A stretch of DNA of 12,489 nucleotides from CAINVV01 sp031432175 (GTDB taxonomy: Bacteria; Bacteroidota; Bacteroidia; Bacteroidales; Prolixibacteraceae). The first letter of the stretch is position 1. The number at the start of each line of letters is the position of its first letter. The stretch spans positions 1-12,489 of the forward strand of contig CAYHQN010000125.1 of assembly GCA_964358545.1 (NCBI GenBank), written 5' to 3'. Shown one piece after another: positions 1-8,086 of this stretch. Made by a program: the position numbers and the translations under genes. The notes under the pieces were generated by a model that made no database searches, was not told the origin of the DNA, and worked only from the letters and a program-made list of their open reading frames with translations.

Positions 1-261
1 ATAAGAGATGGATGCACCCGTTCCATGGTTATTTCCGGTGGTCCATGTAAAATTTTCAGCACTTTCAGCACCAGCCTTCTGGGTAAGTATCACACTACTT
101 TTTGAAGCGGAAAGAGCCAAAGGACCTGCTAATTGAATTTTAAAGTCATCATACGGTTTGCAGGAGGTAACCATTAAAATGATGGCCGCCGCTAACCATC
201 CTTTTTTATATAACCGGTCAGCATTATGCATAAAAATGCCTTTTATATTTTGATTCTTCAT
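1..261 (-). CDS. SusE-type outer-membrane lipoprotein, N-terminal part (cut by window edge)
   Basis: Reverse translation gives 87 codons from an ATG at 261 with no stop before base 1, so this is the beginning of a longer gene. The N-terminus has basic residues, then a hydrophobic stretch (GWLAAAIILMVTSC) ending in a lipobox-like cysteine, so a lipoprotein is predicted. After it comes LALSASKSSVILTQ and then FTWTTGNNHGTGASISY. This is the pattern of the SusE N-terminal immunoglobulin-like domain, in which a strand rich in T/V is followed by FTW and a 'GT.A.ISY' turn. SusE-type proteins sit on the cell surface and help hold glycan beside SusC/SusD. The gene lies 33 bases after the SusD-type gene on the same strand, so it is very likely in the same operon. 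A second in-frame ATG (229-231) would give a more usual signal-peptide length and could be the real start. A SusF or other surface glycan-binding protein is the alternative. Confidence 0.8.
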   Translation of the reverse strand, partial: MKNQNIKGIFMHNADRLYKKGWLAAAIILMVTSCKPYDDFKIQLAGPLALSASKSSVILTQKAGAESAENFTWTTGNNHGTGASISY

Positions 262-294
262 TTTGCTGTGTTTTTAATGTCGTTCAAACAGGAT

Positions 295-1770
295 TTAATA
301 ACCAGTGTTTTGTGTCAGGTTCGGATTGGAATCCCGCTCCTTTTGAGGAACAGGGAACAACAAGAACTTTGAACTCACATTCGATTTTCCAATTGATTTC
401 AGAAAATCGATACCATACTGGCCGTTATTAATACGGATAAGATCAAACCAACGCTGACCTTCAAATGCCAGCTCCATACGGCGTTCGTGCAATATTTTTT
501 CACGGAAGGCATCTTTCGCCAAACCTGTTACTTTATCTAACCCGGCACGTGTCCGAACATCATTCAGCGGCGTCTCTGCCTCGGTTATCCTACCAAGTTC
601 ATTCAGTGCTTCAGCCTTCATTAATAACACATCGGCATAGCGTAAAACCGGGAAATTCATTGGACTATTATCATAAGAAGAAACTGCGGATAACGGCACC
701 AAAAATTTGCGAAGGTTGTATCCGGTTAGGGAATAGGATTTTTTATAATCCTGACCGTCAAATTTTGGACACCCTTCATATAATACAGTCACATTCTTGC
801 GTAAATCACCAGTTTCGTAAGAATTAAAAAATTCCTGTGTGGGTTGGTTCCATCCCCATCCGCCGGCAACTAAACCAGAACCACGAGGTCCTGTAAAAGT
901 GCTGAGCCAGGATGCCTGGTTCTCGTTGCTCCAGAATCCCATACCGGCATCACTTACGTACTGAATCTCAAAAAGTGATTCTTTTGAATTCTTGGTTGAC
1001 GGATTAAAATTGTCACCATAGTTAGTATTTAATGAATATCCCAGGCTTTTTACCTGATCGCATAAGTCAACTACTTTCTGATAATCGCCTAATGTCAAAT
1101 ATACTTTTGCCAACAAACCGGTTGCTGAGCCTTTAGAGGCACGTCCCACATCTGAGCCAGAATACTGTTCTTTCGAAGGTAACAGTGTGATGGCCTGATT
1201 CAGGTCAGAAATGATTTGTTTGTATATCTCTGTTTTAGAAGTTCTGGCGGGTCGGAGGTCATCTCCCGGTTTAACAGGTATGAGCGTCAATGGAACATCT
1301 CCAAAAAACCTGACGAGAATAAAATAGTAATGTGCACGCAAAAAATAAGCTTCGCCGAGCACCCGTTTTTTTACATTATCGCTGATGTTCATTTCGGGGA
1401 CCTTTTGTAGAATAATATTGCACCGTAAGATGCCCGGCCACGGACCGCGCCACAAATCCAAAACACCCTGATTGTCAGAAGCAGTTACGAAGTTTGCTTC
1501 ATCCTGTGTTTCTATGCCATCAGTTCCTCCACCGGCTCCCACAATGCTGTTACCGGCCATAATATCGGTCGTCCACATGCGCATATTATATAGTTTCGGC
1601 CACTGGAGCGGCTGATAGGCACCGTTGATGGCGCTAATAGCATCGTTTTCGGTCTGGAAGAAGTTGGAAGTATTGATTGAATCTTCCGGTGATTTTTTTA
1701 GGAAGGAATCTTTACAGGCCACAACCATTGAGACCAGTATGGCAATTGAAAAATATTTTATGAGTTTCAT
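295..1770 (-). CDS. SusD/RagB-family nutrient-binding outer-membrane lipoprotein
   Basis: This 491-residue protein has the usual SusD length. It starts with a short lipoprotein signal whose lipobox is SMVVAC, with the modified cysteine at residue 19, followed by CKDSFLKKSPED, the common SusD opening. Family landmarks include the helical TPR-like segment with GEAYFLRAHYYFILVRFFGDVPL (about 139-161) and the C-terminal block ILHERRMELAFEGQRWFDLIR, close to the final loop that ends in FPVPQKERDSNPNLTQN. SusD proteins form a lid over the SusC barrel on the cell surface and bind the glycan. It follows the SusC-type gene by 19 bases and precedes the SusE-type gene by 33 bases, so the three should be one transcript. 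The ligand cannot be told from sequence, because SusD binding sites are not conserved across targets. The gene appears intact. Confidence 0.96.
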   Translation of the reverse strand: MKLIKYFSIAILVSMVVACKDSFLKKSPEDSINTSNFFQTENDAISAINGAYQPLQWPKLYNMRMWTTDIMAGNSIVGAGGGTDGIETQDEANFVTASDNQGVLDLWRGPWPGILRCNIILQKVPEMNISDNVKKRVLGEAYFLRAHYYFILVRFFGDVPLTLIPVKPGDDLRPARTSKTEIYKQIISDLNQAITLLPSKEQYSGSDVGRASKGSATGLLAKVYLTLGDYQKVVDLCDQVKSLGYSLNTNYGDNFNPSTKNSKESLFEIQYVSDAGMGFWSNENQASWLSTFTGPRGSGLVAGGWGWNQPTQEFFNSYETGDLRKNVTVLYEGCPKFDGQDYKKSYSLTGYNLRKFLVPLSAVSSYDNSPMNFPVLRYADVLLMKAEALNELGRITEAETPLNDVRTRAGLDKVTGLAKDAFREKILHERRMELAFEGQRWFDLIRINNGQYGIDFLKSIGKSNVSSKFLLFPVPQKERDSNPNLTQNTGY

Positions 1771-1789
1771 TTCTTTTTGCTTTTAATGG

Positions 1790-4700
1790 TTAGAATCCAA
1801 GATTAATACCAATGTTAACTGTACGGGTAACAGGATAAACATTGTTATCTATACCACTAGGACCAACTTCGGGATCAAACCCTTTGTATTTGGTAAACGT
1901 GAAGAGATTTTGACCGGATACATACACTCTGGCAAAAGAGAGATGTACCTTAGTCATAATATCTTTAGGGATCGCATAACCCAAGGTAATATTTTTAATT
2001 CGAAAGTACGATCCATCTTCGATATAGCGATCAGAAGGCCTGGTGTTTTTATTTGGATCATTAAAAACTGCCCTAGGGGTTGTATTGCTGGTACCTGCGC
2101 CCATCCATCGATTGAGCGTTTCTGTGGTTTGATTTTGAGCTACATCCATTGCTTCACTCCAGAAACGGTTAGCATTACAAATCTTATTTCCGGATATTCC
2201 CTGCAGAAAAATGCTTAGATCAAATCCCTTATAGGAGAAGCTGTTATTCAAAGCAAATATGAAAGTCGGATTAGGATTTCCCAAATAAGTACGATCCTTG
2301 TCGTTGATTACTCCATCATTGTTTAAATCCTTGAAACGGATGTCTCCTGCGGAGGTACGGTTGTTAGGATCATTTCCGGGCACCTGAACTGCATGCGAAT
2401 CCACTTCGGCCTGTGTCTGTAAAATTCCGTCTGTTTTAAACCCGTAAAAGAAATTGATCGGCTGTCCTGCCTGAATCAAAGCTAAATTTTGGTTTAATCC
2501 AATGCTTCCACTTGACATCGGGATGGTATCGTTGATGCTTACCACTTTATTCCGGTTGAAGGACACATTTAAAGAAGTATTCCACGTCAGTTTTCCAGTA
2601 AGGTTTTTTGAATTTACCGTAAGTTCGATACCCTTGTTTTCCATTTTACCGGCATTGATTGATGGAACATAGATGTCAGAATAACCTGTAGAAACTGGCA
2701 CCGACATAGGAACCAACATCTTATCGGTATTTTTCTGGTAGGCATCCACCGTAATATCGATTCTTTGATGGAACAATGTCGCATCAAAACCGATGTTAGC
2801 TTGCTGTTGCTCCTCCCATTGAACGAACGGGTTGGGCATTACGGTTGGCACGACTGCAGAAACAACATTGTTATTAAAATTGTATTTAATGGTGTTTAGA
2901 GCCGAAGCAAACGAATAGTTGCCAATCTCCTGGTTTCCGGTCACACCATATCCTGCACGAAGTTTCAGATCATTGATGAAACTGACGTTTTTAAGAAAGT
3001 CTTCGTTAGATAAACGCCAGGCTAAAGATGCAGAGGGGAAAGTTCCGTATTTGTTACCATCTCCAAAGCGGGACGAACCATCCCGGCGAACTGTTACAGT
3101 TGCCAGATATTTATCGGCAAAAGCATAATTCATACGTCCCATGTAAGAAAACAATGCCCAACTTGCAGTGTTGCCTCCCACCGTGGGTTGCAAAGTTCCA
3201 TTACTCAATTGCTGAGTCTGATCGCTTGCAAAATTTTGAACAGATCCATTCATAAAATTGTAACGGTTCTCCTGGGCGCTTGTACCGGCCATTACGTTGA
3301 TGTGGTGCTTGTCCAGGTTCTTTTCATAGGTAAAGGTGTTGTCCCATACCCATGTCAGGCTTTTGTTGTATTGCTGTTCCAAATAAGAATTTTCATTTTT
3401 ACTGGAATCCCATTGAAATTTGGGGCTCCAGCTGCGTGAATCCCAAAGATTAGCCTCAAGGCCAAAAGTAGATTTGAATTTCAAACCATTCCATATGTCT
3501 AATTCTCCAAAAATCGATCCCTTGAGATTGTATCCTTTCGTAGCCTGATCAGCCGTCCTGGCCAATCCGACCGGGTTGACAATATCACCATCATAAATTG
3601 GTTGGGCAATCGGTCCAGAATAATTTCCATTGGCACGGTACACAGGTTGAGTTGGCAAAGCCAGCATGGCATTGCGTATGCTATAGTTTCCGCTTGATTT
3701 AATATCATTGTTCAGTGTCAGACTGTTCCCGATTTTTAATCTCGAAGTTATTTTGCTATCGGTATTCAACTGAAAGGTATAGCGTTTGTATCCCGTATTG
3801 AGGACAATACCCTGTTGGTCAAAGTAATTGCCGGAAATATAGTAGTTGGTTTTCTCGTTACTATCAGAATAGGAGACCGAGTAATTCTGCATAGGCGCAG
3901 TGCCGAAAAATTCATTCAGCCAGTTAGTCCCGGCACCCAGGCTTGCAGGGTTTGAAAAAGCTGGATTTTTGGCCAAACCGGCATTGCCCAATATCTCGTT
4001 GTGCAAAGAGGCAAATTGTGAGGCATTCAGCATTTGAATAGTGTTGGTTGCCCTTTGTATGCCATAGGCATAGTTAAAATTCACCTGTGATTGGCCTCCA
4101 TTCGTACCACGTTTGGTGGTCACAATCACAACGCCGTTTGCCCCTCTTGATCCATAAATAGCTGTGGCAGAAGCATCTTTAAGAATCTGAATTGATTCAA
4201 TATCATCCATGTTCAGTTGGTTCAGACCTCCCGAAACCGGTAATCCATCGATTACGATCAGTGGATTGCTGTTGTTGATTGTCCCGATACCCCGGATCCT
4301 GAAAGTTGCATCCGATCCTGGCGTTCCGGATGTAATGACCTGAACACCGGCAGCCCTCCCTTGCAATGCATCGCTAATACTGGGCACAGGCAGTGAACGT
4401 AAATCATTAGTTTTTATTACTGCGACCGAGCCAGTCAAATCTTTCTTGCGTTGGGTACCGTATCCAACGGCAACAATCTCACCAAGGCCGATCGTTACAT
4501 CTTCCATTAATATAGAGAACGATGCCTTGTTGCCGATAGCTACTTCCTGCGTCTTCATTCCCACAAATGAGAATACCAGTATTTTGGCATCTGACGGGAT
4601 ATTTAAAGAAAATTTCCCGTCACTGTCAGTAGTTATACCTGTTGAAGTTCCCTTTATGAATACAGATACTCCCGGAATTGGGAGCCCTTTTAAATCTTTA

Positions 4701-5113
4701 ACATTCCCTGCTGCCTTTTTGCCAGCCTGCTCACTCATAAACGGTTCCATCTCGTTTTTATCGTATAAGGCAATCTGACGGCCAATAACTTTGTATTTAA
4801 CAGAGGTGTTTGCCAATACTTTGTCAAGGATGTCGACAATGGATTTTTGGTTTACCTCAACAGAAACAGGTCTGTTGACATCCACTTTTTCGTTGTAGAA
4901 AAATTTAAATTCGCTCTGTTCTTCGATGGAACGAAGGATATTAAGGAGCGTTGAGTTATTCTCATTGAGAGTCAATTTTGTTGTCTGCGAATAGGTTTCG
5001 GCAGAGAAACAGCTTAAAATTGACATCGTTACAATCAAAATAGTTAGTTTCATTTTTCTAAAAAATTGATAAAATAATGGCGGGTTGCCATCTTTTTGTA
5101 GCAATTTATTCAT
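1790..5113 (-). CDS. SusC/RagA-family TonB-dependent transporter with N-terminal STN signalling domain
   Basis: This is a 1107-residue outer-membrane barrel that imports oligosaccharides using TonB energy. Domains in order are a signal peptide (about 21-43, ending ETYSQ) and an STN (secretin/TonB short N-terminal) domain at about 45-117. A carboxypeptidase-D-like regulatory domain follows at about 136-205 (GNVKDLKGLPIPGVSVFIKG). The plug at about 215-336 carries VAVGYGTQRKKDLTGSV, FRIRGIGTINNSNPLIVIDG and the block ILKDASATAIYGSRGANGVV, and the barrel runs to a terminal phenylalanine. The STN domain marks transducing receptors of the FecA type and fits the sigma/FecR pair just upstream. The 20 residues before Met21 (a KDGNPPLFYQFFRK stretch) are typical of Bacteroidota SusC starts, so I keep the long form, but Met21 is a possible start. 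SusD follows directly. The gene is intact, with no frameshift. Confidence 0.96.
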   Translation of the reverse strand: MNKLLQKDGNPPLFYQFFRKMKLTILIVTMSILSCFSAETYSQTTKLTLNENNSTLLNILRSIEEQSEFKFFYNEKVDVNRPVSVEVNQKSIVDILDKVLANTSVKYKVIGRQIALYDKNEMEPFMSEQAGKKAAGNVKDLKGLPIPGVSVFIKGTSTGITTDSDGKFSLNIPSDAKILVFSFVGMKTQEVAIGNKASFSILMEDVTIGLGEIVAVGYGTQRKKDLTGSVAVIKTNDLRSLPVPSISDALQGRAAGVQVITSGTPGSDATFRIRGIGTINNSNPLIVIDGLPVSGGLNQLNMDDIESIQILKDASATAIYGSRGANGVVIVTTKRGTNGGQSQVNFNYAYGIQRATNTIQMLNASQFASLHNEILGNAGLAKNPAFSNPASLGAGTNWLNEFFGTAPMQNYSVSYSDSNEKTNYYISGNYFDQQGIVLNTGYKRYTFQLNTDSKITSRLKIGNSLTLNNDIKSSGNYSIRNAMLALPTQPVYRANGNYSGPIAQPIYDGDIVNPVGLARTADQATKGYNLKGSIFGELDIWNGLKFKSTFGLEANLWDSRSWSPKFQWDSSKNENSYLEQQYNKSLTWVWDNTFTYEKNLDKHHINVMAGTSAQENRYNFMNGSVQNFASDQTQQLSNGTLQPTVGGNTASWALFSYMGRMNYAFADKYLATVTVRRDGSSRFGDGNKYGTFPSASLAWRLSNEDFLKNVSFINDLKLRAGYGVTGNQEIGNYSFASALNTIKYNFNNNVVSAVVPTVMPNPFVQWEEQQQANIGFDATLFHQRIDITVDAYQKNTDKMLVPMSVPVSTGYSDIYVPSINAGKMENKGIELTVNSKNLTGKLTWNTSLNVSFNRNKVVSINDTIPMSSGSIGLNQNLALIQAGQPINFFYGFKTDGILQTQAEVDSHAVQVPGNDPNNRTSAGDIRFKDLNNDGVINDKDRTYLGNPNPTFIFALNNSFSYKGFDLSIFLQGISGNKICNANRFWSEAMDVAQNQTTETLNRWMGAGTSNTTPRAVFNDPNKNTRPSDRYIEDGSYFRIKNITLGYAIPKDIMTKVHLSFARVYVSGQNLFTFTKYKGFDPEVGPSGIDNNVYPVTRTVNIGINLGF

Positions 5114-5164
5114 AACTTTGCGAATGGTTTTATTAATTTATTATTTTAAAATCAAATCTGAACT

Positions 5165-5192
5165 AAGGGTGGGAACTGCAATTCTCACCTTT
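5165..5192 (+). terminator. Possible plus-strand hairpin with T-rich tail, between fecR-type and susC-type genes
   Basis: In the 155-base gap between the anti-sigma gene and the SusC-type gene, AAGGGTGGGA pairs with TCTCACCTTT across an 8-base loop. Two G-T wobbles pair on the plus strand. The hairpin is followed on the plus strand by TCTTTTT. On the minus strand, the direction of the flanking genes, the wobbles become A-C mismatches and no T tract follows. If functional, it would stop antisense transcription coming out of the SusC-type gene. It may be chance. The rest of this gap is A+T-rich, with no clear TAnnTTTG element on the minus strand. Confidence 0.25.
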
Positions 5193-5268
5193 TCTTTTTA
5201 TGTTTGGTTGTTTTACTCCATATTTAATGTTTTAAGTTGACAATCTGGTTTAACTTCCGAGTTGGGAT

Positions 5269-6240
5269 CTATCTTCCTGAAATCTTTAAGATCCTTGTGC
5301 TTTTATCGAAACTTGATTTAATTGGTGTTGTCGTGTTGATCAAATCCAGAACTTCGACAAAACTCTCCATCTCAATTGTTCCCGTATAGCAAAGCTTTTT
5401 TAATCTTTCTCCCTGTAATTCAATTTTCACATTGTACCACCGTTCCAGCTCCTTTACTACGTTCGCGAAAGGCTCTTTCATAAAGATCAGCTTCCCCTCT
5501 TTCCATGAGGTAATCAAATCTGTTCTCACTGTTTTACATGTAAATGCATTTGAGGAGGTGATGATGGATTGCTGACCAGGCTTTAATATGGCAACCTGAT
5601 TGGTTTTGTCGCTCACCTTTACAGAACCTTCAACCAATGTTATCTCGAAATTCTCATTTGTAAAGGCTTTTACATCAAAAGAGGTTCCCATCACTTCAAC
5701 TTTGCCTAAGCCTGTTTTCACAAAAAAAGGCTTTCCATCCTTTACCACATGGAAATAGGCTTGTCCGGTGAGTTCAACATCACGGACTGCTCCGTATTGT
5801 ATTGGGAAAGAGATTGTTGAACCTGAATTCAGCCATACTTCTGAACCGTCCGGGAGTTTAAAACTGGTCCTTGCTCCGTACGGGGTTGAAATGGTTTCAA
5901 CGACAGAGGTGTAAAGCGCCTTCTGAGGTTGGTAGAAAGTAATGGTAGAAATTATTAGTCCAAGAATTAATACTGCGGCAACTTTGAGAAGGTTCCGGAA
6001 TGTGGTTAACCGTCTGGTTCCATCTTTAGATTCTTCCAGGGCAATTCGGTGGTGAATCTTATCGAGTAACCGGCTGTTCTCCCTGCATTCAATCGTCGTG
6101 GTTAAAGTCTCTTTCCAATATTTATGGAGTTCTGCCGACACTTTGCCGTCATTATACTCTGCACACAAAGCTGCCAGTACCTCGGAAAATTCATTCGGGT
6201 CGGCTGTGCCATTTAAATATTTGCTGATTTGTTTTTCCAT
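5269..6240 (-). CDS. FecR-family membrane anti-sigma factor
   Basis: The protein is 323 residues if translation starts at the Met that gives MEKQISKYLNG. The frame is open to 6273, but the extra 11 residues (MPCPFVYYPYI) do not look like this family, so I chose the inner start. Residues 1-84 are the cytoplasmic part that binds the sigma factor. A single membrane segment lies at about 85-103 (LLKVAAVLILGLIISTITF). The periplasmic FecR domain at about 118-215 carries TSFKLPDGSEVWLNSGSTIS, and a DUF4974-like C-terminal domain (about 250-320) contains FANVVKELERWYNVKIEL. In this family the periplasmic part senses the STN domain of the partner SusC and controls release of the sigma factor. The gene lies 55 bases after the sigma gene and 155 bases before the SusC-type gene. 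It appears intact. Confidence 0.93.
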   Translation of the reverse strand: MEKQISKYLNGTADPNEFSEVLAALCAEYNDGKVSAELHKYWKETLTTTIECRENSRLLDKIHHRIALEESKDGTRRLTTFRNLLKVAAVLILGLIISTITFYQPQKALYTSVVETISTPYGARTSFKLPDGSEVWLNSGSTISFPIQYGAVRDVELTGQAYFHVVKDGKPFFVKTGLGKVEVMGTSFDVKAFTNENFEITLVEGSVKVSDKTNQVAILKPGQQSIITSSNAFTCKTVRTDLITSWKEGKLIFMKEPFANVVKELERWYNVKIELQGERLKKLCYTGTIEMESFVEVLDLINTTTPIKSSFDKSTRILKISGR

Positions 6241-6295
6241 GATATATGGGTAATACACAAAAGGGCAGGGCATCCCCTGCTCCTAAAGCGAAGAA

Positions 6296-6895
6296 TTATA
6301 AAAAAAGATAAAAATAGAGAATGGAAAGGACTCCCATCTCTTTCATGGAACGTTTTATCTGCTTAATAGCGTGGGTGATATGATCTTCAACAGTTTTTTC
6401 TGAAATATTCAGTTGATCGGAAATTTCTTTGTTGGAAAGTCCGTTGGTACGGCTCAAAATAAAGATCTGCTGTCTCTTTTTCGGTAGTTTCACCACAATT
6501 TGATCGATTCTGGTCTTAATCTCTTCAAATTCCAATTGATTTTCCAATTGATATTCTTCAGCTACCGAACGAAGGAATAGTTGGTCCCTGAAGGTTTGAT
6601 CCCTGAGTCTTTTCCTGATTAAATTGAGGACTTCATTCTTTGTAATGGTGAATATATAGGCATTAAAGGTCTCTGCATTGCCTATCTTTTGACGGTTCAG
6701 CCAGATCTTCACAAATACCTCCTGCAAGATATCATCAATCTCATTTTCAATTTTAAGGATCGACCTGGAGAATTGGTACAGGCGAGGATAATAATGACCA
6801 AATAGCTCATCCAGGGCTGACTTATCATCACTCTTCAGCCGCCGAATAATTTCTTCTGTATCGACTATGGTCAGTATACTACTTCTCCCCATCAT
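6296..6895 (-). CDS. ECF RNA polymerase sigma factor (sigma-70 family, Bacteroidota PUL type)
   Basis: This 199-residue protein has the two-domain ECF layout. Region 2 spans about 26-95, with NEIDDILQEVFVKIWLNR in the core-binding helix. Region 4 spans about 126-184, with the helix-turn-helix LSNKEISDQLNISEKTVEDH. The last residues are strongly hydrophobic (VLSILYFYLFL), a tail often seen in sigma factors paired with FecR-type anti-sigma factors in Bacteroidota. Its partner is the FecR-family gene directly downstream. Together with the STN domain of the SusC-type receptor it should switch on transcription of the PUL when substrate is bound. Two adjacent ATG codons (6893-6895 and 6890-6892) can serve as start. 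It is the first gene of the minus-strand block, so it likely sets expression of the whole set. Confidence 0.95.
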   Translation of the reverse strand: MMGRSSILTIVDTEEIIRRLKSDDKSALDELFGHYYPRLYQFSRSILKIENEIDDILQEVFVKIWLNRQKIGNAETFNAYIFTITKNEVLNLIRKRLRDQTFRDQLFLRSVAEEYQLENQLEFEEIKTRIDQIVVKLPKKRQQIFILSRTNGLSNKEISDQLNISEKTVEDHITHAIKQIKRSMKEMGVLSILYFYLFL

Positions 6896-6902
6896 TTGAC
6901 AA

Positions 6903-6917
6903 CCTTAAAAATTAAGG
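6903..6917 (-). promoter_or_regulatory. Small hairpin in the sigma-factor leader
   Basis: CCTTAA and TTAAGG form a perfect 6-base inverted repeat around three bases, ending 7 bases before the first ATG of the sigma gene. In the mRNA it would lie where the ribosome first lands, so it could damp translation. The stem is A+T-rich and weak, and chance is a fair alternative. Confidence 0.2.
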
Positions 6918-6946
6918 ACTTTGTTAAATCCAGATAGTTGGTTGAT

Positions 6947-6975
6947 CAAAGTTAACTATTTCTGCAATTTTACAA
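6947..6975 (-). promoter_or_regulatory. Candidate Bacteroidota promoter for the sigma / anti-sigma genes
   Basis: On the minus strand TAACTTTG (6947-6954) matches the -7 element TAnnTTTG of the Bacteroidota housekeeping sigma factor. A TTG (6973-6975) lies 18 bases upstream, slightly short of the usual 19-21. The element sits about 50 bases before the sigma-gene start. This suggests the regulator pair is made constitutively by the housekeeping polymerase. No experimental support. Confidence 0.45.
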
Positions 6976-7001
6976 TCATGGTATTAATAACAGACGAGGT
7001 T

Positions 7002-7042
7002 AACAACTGACGGGGTGACTCAGAGTCACCCCGTCAGTTGTT
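7002..7042. terminator. Perfect 20-base inverted repeat (41-base palindrome), likely bidirectional terminator
   Basis: Two arms of 20 bases (7002-7021 and 7023-7042) are exact reverse complements around a single central A. The core is CAACTGACGGGGTGACTC, so the RNA hairpin would be very stable, with an inner loop opened by a few pairs. It lies 62 bases beyond the stop of the minus-strand gene at 7105-7911 and upstream of the sigma-gene promoter, so it would insulate the PUL from read-through. Neither side carries a run of T, so classic rho-independent termination is not certain. A weaker hairpin (AAGCCG/CGGCTT, 7059-7079) lies between it and the stop codon. Confidence 0.6.
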
Positions 7043-7104
7043 GGAACGAATCGTTGGAAAGCCGTAAATTCACCGGCTTCCGGAAGAATTATTCAGAGAA
7101 AAAC

Positions 7105-7911
7105 CTATTTCGCTTTTCTGGTATTTTTCAGCAGGTAATCTGTATAATTTTCAGCCGCTTTCAGGTTCTCAAAATCGGCCGGTAACATCTTGTGATCAAT
7201 GTATTCATTGTAGATCCATGGATCGCCAACGGCAACCACCAATCCTTTGCCAACTTTGCTTTCCGCCATAAAAACAATGCCATTTTCAGTCAGAATCGGT
7301 TTTGCAGGGCTTTTTAACTGAAAAGAGGAGATCTCCTTCATGTAAATCTTGGAAACACCTTTGAAGATCGGATGATCAGGAAACGAGGTAAATGCGCCCA
7401 TATCCCAATTACGTTGGAGCACCGGATGCAGACTGACGTGGTTGAAATAGATGCCAAACCCAGTTGCCAACTGATTGAGATGGGTAAATTCACAATTGGG
7501 GGCATCGTTGGCCATCAGAACCAGTACACCACCTTTTTCAACCCATTTTTTGATGGCTTTGATATCATCCGCAAGGATATAATTTGGCGACTTGGACTCA
7601 GTGGTGGTGTCCGGATCGACGATGATGTAAACATCCAGCTTCGCCAGGTTTTTTGAAGTTGCGGCGCTTTCCAGTGTTGAGAGTGTTGCCCCCTTCTTCT
7701 TAAACAGCTCTCCCCATTGTGAATAGCCACTGTTCTCTGTATCTGTCCATAGATAGTGGAAGGGTTGGCCTTTGGCATTTGTCTCCCTGTTGTACCAATT
7801 GTCGAGTCCGACAACCTGGGCACTGGTAATAAATGGGGCAATAAGAAGTATCAGCAACATCACGATTGCAAGGCAACTGAAAATGAACGGTCGTTTGCCA
7901 AAATTCTTCAT
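7105..7911 (-). CDS. Secreted DUF4350-like protein (GH105-associated domain), stand-alone
   Basis: This 268-residue protein has an N-terminal hydrophobic signal (about residues 9-31, ending FITSA-Q), so it should be exported to the periplasm or beyond. The body reads like the class I glutamine-amidotransferase-like fold domain often attached to the C-terminus of Bacteroidota GH105 unsaturated rhamnogalacturonyl hydrolases. It opens with VVGLDNWYNRE and FHYLWTDTENSGYSQWG (51-67). It then has LDVYIIVDPDT (92-102), WVEKGGVLVLMANDAPN (123-139) and VGDPWIYNEYID (228-239). No nucleophilic Cys-His-Glu triad of an amidotransferase is evident. No GH105 barrel precedes it, so it either acts alone or with a separate hydrolase elsewhere. 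The link to pectin breakdown is inferred from the domain family as I remember it. It is divergent from the ATPase gene and transcribed toward the palindrome. The gene looks complete. Confidence 0.72.
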   Translation of the reverse strand: MKNFGKRPFIFSCLAIVMLLILLIAPFITSAQVVGLDNWYNRETNAKGQPFHYLWTDTENSGYSQWGELFKKKGATLSTLESAATSKNLAKLDVYIIVDPDTTTESKSPNYILADDIKAIKKWVEKGGVLVLMANDAPNCEFTHLNQLATGFGIYFNHVSLHPVLQRNWDMGAFTSFPDHPIFKGVSKIYMKEISSFQLKSPAKPILTENGIVFMAESKVGKGLVVAVGDPWIYNEYIDHKMLPADFENLKAAENYTDYLLKNTRKAK

Positions 7912-7963
7912 AAGAGATATTTTTAAAAAATTTAAAAGGTGTCTGGTTGAAAAAGCTAAAAAG

Positions 7964-7971
7964 CAAATTTA
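7964..7971 (-). promoter_or_regulatory. Candidate -7 element of the DUF4350-like gene
   Basis: TAAATTTG on the minus strand fits TAnnTTTG and lies 52 bases before the ATG at 7911. No clean TTG is found at the right distance upstream (the nearest match is GTTAA), so only half of the promoter pattern is supported. Confidence 0.3.
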
Positions 7972-8036
7972 GTGGTTTCTATCGTAGCTTTAACTTTGAG
8001 CCGTTCCGGGAAGAAAAAAAAATAAATGTCAATGCA

Positions 8037-8067
8037 TTGATATGTTTTATATATATTAATATCTTTG
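8037..8067 (+). promoter_or_regulatory. Strong Bacteroidota-type promoter of the ATPase gene
   Basis: TTG (8037-8039), a 20-base A+T-rich spacer and TATCTTTG (8060-8067) match the Bacteroidota -33/-7 consensus exactly. The ATG lies 19 bases after the -7 element, so the untranslated leader would be only about a dozen bases. Confidence 0.65.
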
Positions 8068-8086
8068 CATTCACATAAATAAGATT

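Noticed and set aside
465..827. 120-codon plus-strand frame inside the SusD-type gene
   Set aside because: It is antisense to conserved SusD sequence and has no domain or start signal of its own.
6241..6273. Eleven-residue N-terminal extension of the FecR-type protein
   Set aside because: MPCPFVYYPYI does not resemble the family, whereas the inner Met begins a typical MEKQISKYLNG start.
8040..8062. A+T-rich alternating stretch as a possible replication origin or attachment site
   Set aside because: It is fully explained as the spacer of the ATPase promoter, and no repeats or integrase gene accompany it.
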